DNA of 64,000 nucleotides from Oscheius dolichura. Taxonomy: Eukaryota > Nematoda > Chromadorea > Rhabditida > Rhabditidae. Location of the stretch: assembly GCA_932521035.1 (NCBI GenBank), contig OW051494.1, positions 606,001 through 670,000 of the forward strand. The letters are read 5' to 3'. Made by a program: the position numbers and the translations under genes. The notes below the pieces were generated by a model. The model had not been told where the DNA came from, made no database searches, and was given only the letters and a program-made list of their open reading frames with translations. Shown here piece by piece: positions 57,101 to 64,000 of the stretch; position 1 is the first letter of the stretch; each line of letters starts with the position of its first letter.

Positions 57101-60100
57101 CGGTAGTTTAAAATCTCCTTTTATTGGAGAAACGATTAAAAGAGGTCCTGAAGCGACCTTTTGAATGTTCCGCGTATATGAAGTGTTTCAGATCTTTAAA
57201 TCCCCCTAAAATTGAAAAATTTAGGAAAATAACCCAGCTGGAGCTACAGTAGGCCTCTTGAATTATGATCCCTCCATAAAAATCCGGCAGCTGGACGCCC
57301 TAGACCAGATTTTTATCTCTCCTATTGGAAGAGTACGCTATTTTCATAATTCTCCCTAATTTTTAACTTTAGATCCAAGTGTTAAATTCTCTAGACGCTG
57401 AAAAAGTCTCTAATATTACTGTAAGGATCGAATTATCCCAAGGAAAAGAGAAAAAGACCTGTCTCGTGGTAGTAGAAGTCGAGGATCAGAATGAATTCCC
57501 TCCAGAATTCGAGCAGCTGTTCTATAAGTAACTATTTATAAAATTTGGCTCCTAAAGAGAAATATATTCAGAGCTACAGTACCTTTTGGTCCTACAGAGA
57601 CAGGAATCCTTAGAACGGTTAAAGCTGTCGATAAGGATAGGACTGGATCTCCTATGGTCTATAGACTGATGAGCCATAGAGAATTCTTCCAGGTTTGTTT
57701 GATTTTATTTCAGTTTTTGATAATTTATGGCTCATTTTAGATTAATTCCACCTCTGGGGAGCTCTCAATAATCAGTTCTCTCCCCTTTGATTCAGTCTTA
57801 AACGTTTCTATCCGAGCTACTGACCAAGGAGCCCCACCACTCCATTCCCACACCTTTTTCCTCATTTCTACGGACCAAAATCCAGATCTACCAGTCATTT
57901 TTCTAGATAATTCAACCATCAGGTAATTATTTTCCCTAGTTTCTGGTCAAAAATTCTGAAAATTGTAGAATCTCCCCCTCGGCTACTGTAGGATCAGTTT
58001 TCGGACGTGTTGTGGCTTCCAGTGAAAGCCAAAGGATCCTCCGAGTCTCTTCAGAAGATCCGAGATTTTCTGTAGATTCTTATGGATTTATCCGACTTCT
58101 GGCCAAGCCGACAACCTTATCAAAAGCGTTTGAAATGGAGTTTGTCACCCAGGGAGCGGTACAAAGGAGGAAAATGATCGTCTCTGACTTTATTCCAGTC
58201 CCAGTAAGAAATTCTTCCAATTTCGGTTAAAAACCAGAGATTTTCTAGGAAAATAGGCCGAATTTTACCCTACAAAGTGTCTCACCATCCTCAAAAATAG
58301 CCTTAATCTCGCCACCAAGCCTTTCTTTCTCTCTAAATGGCGGAAATCTTCAAGCGACCCATCTCGACCGAGAAATAGTGGACAAATATCAAATCCTACT
58401 GGAAAATCAGGGGTAAAAGAATATTCTAAAGGTCTAAAACAGTTCTTTAGGGTCTATTCTTTAGTAGATGTGGAAGTGGAGGACGAAAAAGACTCTCCTC
58501 CCCACTGTGGGAGTAATACCTTCCTCATTGAAGAGGTTCCCACAACTGTGGAACTCAATTGCTGGGATCGGGACCTAAATTCGACGATTTATTACAGTAT
58601 GACAAAGAAAATGGAAGGAATTATGGTCCGGCCAGATGGAATGGTGAAGATTGAACGGCTAGAGGATATTGTGACCAGGGTGGAGGTTGACGTAGCTGAC
58701 AGGTTAGTCTCCACTTCTTTCTGGGGTTATGGGAACAATTTGGGACCTATTTCTCTCATTTATGTGTCTCGAAACGATTCTATTCTTTTGATCATTTTGT
58801 AAATTCCCTTCAAGACCGATCACTGAGCTCCTAACTTCCTGACGGATTATTTAAATGCTCGGCCCTCGATAGTCCGTTCCCCTGCACCCGTAAAGTCTCG
58901 GCAAGACAAAGGTATAAAGGCGTCACAGTTTTGTAACCGTTTTCAATAAAGATGATCCTCCTGCCGAGACTTTACAGGTGCAGGACATCAAGGAACGACC
59001 CCATGCCTCAAAAGATCCCGGAATTAGAGCAACAGGTCCTGAGGCGGCTTCCCGGGTTATTCAGTAAAATTCCAAATTCGTTCTGAGACCAAAAAATTGG
59101 CCACAGTTAAATAGTAGTCAGCCAACCAGTTTCAGAGATTCCGCCCCAATCTTGACTACCGTAACCTTCATAAAAAGTAAAGAAGACCCGAGTATCACCT
59201 TCCCCGCTGATTCATTTAACCTTCTCCTCTCTTCGAGTCTTAAGATCGGGCAGTCGTTCGGAAAAGTCGCGGCGGAAGCCGACTCCCATCTGGAATATTA
59301 TCTCCTCGGTTCCGATACCTTCACTGTGGATAAGGAGACAGGAGAATTGAGTCTCATACAGAAATCTGACATCCTGTTGAATCCAGAGCCGAAGGAAGTT
59401 ACTCTCATAGCTGCTAATAGACTGGGAATCGCTTCTGTCAAGGTAAAATTAAATCTTTTAGTCCCCAAAAGAGGGGGAGTTCAGATTCGGATAGAAATAG
59501 TGGAGGATTCCCTCTACTTACTTAGAAGTTCCTTCATACTCGAGGCAAAAAACAGGATTGTTGGTTCCCTAATAGGGCAAATAGACATTGGAAGGAAGGA
59601 TCTAACCCTGGAAGTTAGAGACGATCGGTTCTTCATCAAAGAAAATCAGCTGTTTATCAAGAAAAGCCTGGAAAATGTGACGGTAAGTGGATTTTCTATA
59701 GTACCAAAGGGTGGCGCTTTTTTAAACTCCTGCCCTTTAAAATTTTGATTTGAATTGGCGGGCATTAGGCGTCGAGGGAGCAGGATACTGTAGAGCTTCA
59801 ATTTCTACCATGAAAATTTCCCAAGGAAATCCCCAGAACTCCAAATTTCTCGCCCTCTTTGGGGAAATACCGTAATTCCAAGCCATAAGATCGCGATTTT
59901 TCCAGGTTCCTCTGATCCCAGTGGATATTGAAGTCACTAAAGGAAGAATATCCTCAAAAATAACAGCCTACATCATCCTCCCTCCTCCCGCCAGACATCT
60001 AGACTTCAAGCTACAAGAAAACCTTCCAAAAGGATGGATAGTGGGAGAAGTTCCCTATGGTAGTTGAATTTTCCCCCTTTTTTTGAAAAAATGTTTCAGG

Positions 60101-63100
60101 GTATACAGAAATGGAAGGAAATGCTCCCTTACGAATCAGTGGAGATGGAATTTTAAGAACAACTGAAATTCTGGACAGGGAAAAGGTACCGTAATCCGCC
60201 GAGGAGATAGTTTCTGTTTCCAGATGGCTTTCTATAACTTCACGCTCAAAAATGGAGCTGGGCAATCTCTACAGGCTTTATTAACAGTGGAGGATGAAAA
60301 TGACAATCCTCCGACACTAGAAAGTTCAAAATTTGAAGTCCAAACACCAGAAGATGTTGATATTGGAGCAGCTTTACTGCGCATCCATTTTAATGACTCT
60401 GACAGCAGTAAGCAGCCAATTTCCCCGGGGGTATAGGTCCAAATTCCAGGTAATTTCTTCCATTTCTCTATTGAAGAAGGCAACGAGTTGGAGCAGTTTG
60501 AAATAGACCAATGGGGGCTGGTAAAAGTCAAGAGGAGCCTGGACTGTGAGAAGCAGAAGAGTCACAGACTGAAGGTGGTCCTGACGGATGGAGTGGCTCC
60601 TTTCCAATGTTAGTCCCGTTTTATTAAATTTGAGGGGTTTCTGAGGACCCTGACTGTCTCAGAAAATGGAACACACCCTAAAAAGAGGGATTATGGTCCA
60701 TTTCCAAAGCAAGGATCAGTCGCTTTGAGACCTTTAGTCAAAAAAGGGTCGCAGTTTTCTGATTTTCAGGGAAATATTGAAAATTTGACATATTTTACAG
60801 AAAAATAGCTAAAAAAGGTCCTAAAACGCGATTTCTTTCCCTTTGAAGTGGGTTATAAACGTATCTACAGAGCCTGGAACCAGGGGAAGCCTATAATTTT
60901 CTTGAAAATGATAATTTCCAGTCCACACCGTCTCCTGTAAAGTATTGATAACCGTGCTGGATATGAATGACTCTCCTCCCGTTCTCACGTCTCCTAGAAG
61001 CTTCACCATCCAGGAAAATTCCCCCCTGGGAACAACAATGGGCTCTATCGCCGCTACAAACCCAGACAGCAGCAATCTTCTCTACCGTATAGTTCCAGAA
61101 AGTCTTCCACTGGCTGAATTCGCTCTAGATCCAATTTTTGGCTATTTGACGGTATTTTGAACCTATTTTTTTGATCAAAATGATGGATATTCAGGTAAAC
61201 AAAGAGTTGGACTACGAAAGAAGGCAGAACTATTCTTTTTTGGTGGAAATAAGCGATGGGGAATTGATATCCGAGGAAAGAATTGATGTGGTCATCCTGG
61301 ATCAGAATGATAATCCTCCAAGATTTCTGGAAATGGAAAGGGAATTTACTATCAAAGAGGTTAGTCATTGTAGTCCGAACAAATACTAAAAGGGTATGAC
61401 CAGCTTCTCTGGACAATAGCTCTCCAACAAAATTGAAATTCCGAGAGATTTTAACAGCATCGGAAAGAGTAAAACATTCTGAACAAGATGGCCACAGCGA
61501 TTTTTTGAAAACTGTACTTTTTTAGCCCCCAATAACTAAGATTTCCCCCGCGGCGATAATTATAACGGCTGCGCTCATTTGACTTTTTAGTCGGTTTGAG
61601 AACCAAAAAACTCCTCACTATTGAGAATTTATGATGAAGACTACCTAAAATCCATATTCTTTAAGTATTTTTATAGTAATCTTCCGCTTACAGACCTCTC
61701 CAATTGGCTATACCATAACTCGTCTGGAAGTCCGGGACCTTGACAGTGAAGACAACGCTCGCTGTTTCTTCTGGCTCACTTCTAACTCCACAGCTTTTAA
61801 AATAGGAGAAAATAGCGGGCTATTGTATGTCTCTGGACGATTGGATTATGAGAAACAACGGAAATATAATCTCACCGTCCATGCCAAGAACATAGCCCCG
61901 GGAACGGCTATAATCTCTCGGTAGGGCGCTTCTTCTCTTTGAATTTACGGTTTGTTCGCTTCAGGAACCTTACCGTAATCCTCGAGGATGAAAATGATGA
62001 AAGTCCTCGATTTTTAAAAGGCTCTCCACAGACTTTAGAAGTCTATGAAAACCTCTTGGGACCATTTCCCCTGGTAATATCGAATTCCGTCTCGGAAGAT
62101 GAAGACGCTGGGGATACGGTAGCCTACAGTCTCCTTTCTGGGAATTCAAGCCTCTTTGGAGTGGATACGAAATCTGGAGATATTCTATTATTAAACTCTC
62201 TGGATAGAGAAGAACAAGAGCGCCATGAGCTAACAATATTGGTCAGTGATTCGGGCCGCCCGAGGAGAAGCACCCTGGCAGAGATTACGGTATATTCTTC
62301 CCTATAGGACCCTAATAACCGACTTTAGATACAAGTCCTCGATGAAAATGACCATTCTCCACGCTTCTTACAACCCTATTATAGGGCTAAAATCATGGAA
62401 AACTCTGAAAATGGAACAGAAGTTCTGCAACTTCTAGCCGAGGACCAGGACCTCGGGATCAATTCAGAGATTTCCTATCGAATTTTGGAAAAATCTGTAC
62501 CATTTTGGATTAATCCCCAGACGGGAAAGATTATAGTAATGGGGAAAATTGACCGGGAGGAGAAGGAAGAATGGCAGATTACGGTAGAAGCCCGCGATAA
62601 TGGAAGGTTGGTCACCGATTCTGGGATTTTGGATCAAAAAAGGCTATAAGAACTGAAAACTGATGATTTTCCAGATTCGGACGTCTTTATTCCACAGTTC
62701 CGGTTCGGATTACTATAACCAATGTGAATGATAACCCGCCAATTATTAGAAATACCCAAATGGATATCTTTATAGACGGGAAGACGAAGAAAGGAGAGGT
62801 AGGCCCCTTTTTACCGCTTTTTGGAGGATTCTTCTGCAATGTTTCTTGTTAATAAGGTTACGGTACTTTCGAAGGAAAATAAAGATACGGTATCGGGTCG
62901 CAAAATCTTCCGCGCGGCACCTTTTCACCGAAAGTGATCGGGATTTTCGATTTCTTTCCATTTTTCTTTGCCGTTTGAATAAAAGGTCCCGAAGAGACAA
63001 ATGTATTGTAGCCTTATTTTTTAGAAAAAGTACAGTAAAAAAATTTAAACAACCGCTTTCAGACCTTCCACGTTGTTGACATCTACGAGCCGGATGACGA

Positions 63101-64000
63101 TCCCCTGACTCTTACCCTCTCCGGCCCGGATTCCTCCAATTTTGAAGCCCTCCAAGATGGCCAGCTGGTCTCCCTGATGGATTCCCTCCTGATGAAATCG
63201 TTCTACACGATTACTGTAACTGTAGAGGATCCCGCCGGGAAGAGTACCTCCGCTACCTTTACCTTCTATGTGGATAACGCCATCTTCCCCACTTTCTCTT
63301 CTTTGGGAACTGTTAGAATTCCTGAAAATACCCTCCAAATTGTCGCTAATTTCCGAGCAACAACATTAAAATCCTCTCCAGCGGATCAGATACAGTATAC
63401 CCTACTGGCGGGGAATGATGGCTCCTTCGCAGTGGGACCACTAAACGGCGTTTTGAGCTTACTGTATGTTATGAACTGATACAATATTTCAATTGTTACA
63501 GTAAGCCACTGGACAGGGAAAAGAAGAACTTCTACCGTATTTGGGTCCGGGCGACGGATAGCGACACCCCATCGAAGAGCTCCATTCAATCGGTGGAAAT
63601 CCACGTTTTGGATCAGAATGACAAAAACCCGGAATTTAGTCAGGTAAGCGCGGGAAATTCAAATAGAATGGATTCTTTTCTTTGCGCGGTGTTTACAAAT
63701 GTTCTTTGGAGCCATTTTATTTGTTATGTTGGTTAAAAATCGAGTTTAGGTTGTCTACAACGCCACAGTCAAGGAAAACTCTGATCCTCAGGATCTTTTG
63801 ACGATTTCGGCTTCCGACGACGATTTAGGAGCTAATGCAGCCATTTCTTATAAAATAACAGATGGTTTGGGTTCTATTTTGACATTTTTAGTAAGAAACC
63901 TTTAGGAAATGAAGATGATCTCTTTTCTATCGGAGAAAATGGGGTCATTCGCTCATTGGCTCCTCTAAATCGCGAAGAAGCAGCCGTTCATCGACTTACT
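51186..64000 (+). CDS. Giant cadherin (Fat/Dachsous/CDH-3-like), 5' part
   Basis: Known family role: calcium-dependent adhesion and tissue polarity at cell surfaces. The signal peptide is MFLLLTLIGPIIAIF; ATG 51186 is preferred over 51179, which stops early. I trace 35 exons with consistent phases, including 51186-51264, 51304-51551, 52348-52589, 53042-53133, 53173-53303, 53952-54047, 54262-54416, 54498-55108, 55397-55620, 55658-55852, 55891-56709, 56753-56961, 57001-57097, 57225-57332, 57373-57527, 57572-57692, 57741-57922, 57969-58203, 58249-58412, 58451-58702, 59136-59682, 59906-60059, 60100-60185, 60224-60407, 60450-60608, 60922-61151, 61195-61359, 61694-61920, 61965-62289, 62329-62606, 62675-62798, 63063-63463, 63502-63643, 63750-63864 and 63906 onward; about 2,550 codons. 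Cadherin calcium motifs recur: EDINDNSPSFP, LDVNDCAPIF, DENDNPPTL, LDMNDSPPVL, LDQNDNPPRF, LDENDHSPRF, and DRE motifs. Some repeats are divergent (SNDRAPFF). No membrane segment is reached. Three introns carry family A hairpins. Confidence 0.92.
53391..53495 (+). mobile_element. Family A hairpin MITE, copy 5 (shortened)
   Basis: CTCCTGCACCCGTACAACCT and TGCCGAGACTTTACGGGTGC pair; the spacer differs from other copies and is flanked by AGAAGCAGAA and TTCTGC. Located in cadherin intron 5. Confidence 0.8.
55141..55274 (+). mobile_element. Family A hairpin MITE, copy 6
   Basis: CTCTGCACCCGTAAAGTCTC and GAGACCTTACGGGTGCAGGG pair. Spacer contains GAATAAAGATGG. Located in cadherin intron 8, of which it is nearly half. 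Confidence 0.9.
58856..58996 (+). mobile_element. Family A hairpin MITE, copy 7
   Basis: GCTCGGCCCTCGATAGTCCG begins the element; arms CTGCACCCGTAAAGTCTCGG and CCGAGACTTTACAGGTGCAG pair. Spacer contains CAATAAAGATG. Located in cadherin intron 20. Confidence 0.9.

Noticed and set aside
1-64000. CRISPR arrays, operon-style bacterial genes, viral or retrotransposon polymerases
   Set aside because: None is seen. Repeats here are inverted-end elements without a recognisable transposase, and all well-supported genes except the orphan at 7.5 kb have introns.

Overview
The window is nuclear DNA of a nematode. The evidence is short introns (mostly 38-60 bp) with TTTCAG-type acceptors, several acceptor-like TTTTCAG or TTTTTAAG sites a few bases before start codons with no upstream exon (candidate spliced-leader sites), a 119-nt 5S rRNA gene that closely resembles the Caenorhabditis elegans one as I remember it, and nematode-type families: 7TM chemoreceptor-like genes, a T20D4.11/DUF19 protein, a CC-domain peptide, an insulin/EGF-receptor L-domain protein and the ciliary kinesin KLP-6. 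I cannot name the species. Gene models were built by hand from splice sites and reading frame, and homology calls come from recalled motifs, not a search.

Layout. 1-4.1 kb: start of a small membrane protein leaving the window on the minus strand, then the 16-exon NOL9/Grc3 polynucleotide kinase (+). 4.6-31.1 kb: a chemoreceptor-rich accessory region. Family I 7TM genes lie at 4.6-7.2 (+), 8.7-10.6 (-) and 29.2-30.8 kb (+), all with the same six-exon plan. Family II multipass genes lie at 12.7-15.2 (-) and 23.3-24.7 kb (-), plus an isolated family II last exon at 11 kb. Between them are a tandem array of three defensin-like (CSab) secreted peptide units at 17-22 kb, an intronless orphan gene at 7.5-8.0 kb, a short Cys-rich gene at 28.2-28.7 kb, a 5S rRNA gene inside a receptor intron, a tRNA-Asn and three tRNA-like relics. 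31.3-31.7 kb: a CC-domain secreted peptide.

32.5-38.1 kb: a complete 20-exon kinesin-3 gene, klp-6 (926 aa). 38.1-41.7 kb: noncoding, with one arm of a 5-kb-spaced inverted repeat. 41.7-42.7 kb: a secreted DUF19 protein. 44.4-48.7 kb: a receptor L-domain type I membrane protein (-). 51.2 kb to the right edge: the first 35 exons (about 2,550 codons) of a giant cadherin of Fat/Dachsous/CDH-3 type.

Repeats shape much of the noncoding sequence. Four inverted-terminal-repeat families (A-D here), a dispersed core repeat that sits inside elements with different ends, and several low-copy dispersed repeats are visible. All seven family A hairpins lie inside introns. The palindromic 7-mer TACNGTA looks strongly over-represented in introns, intergenic DNA and even coding exons. 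The most novel-looking items are the mosaic elements, the defensin-like triplication, a possible alternative last exon 1.6 kb beyond a receptor gene, and the small Cys-rich gene with its decayed relatives.
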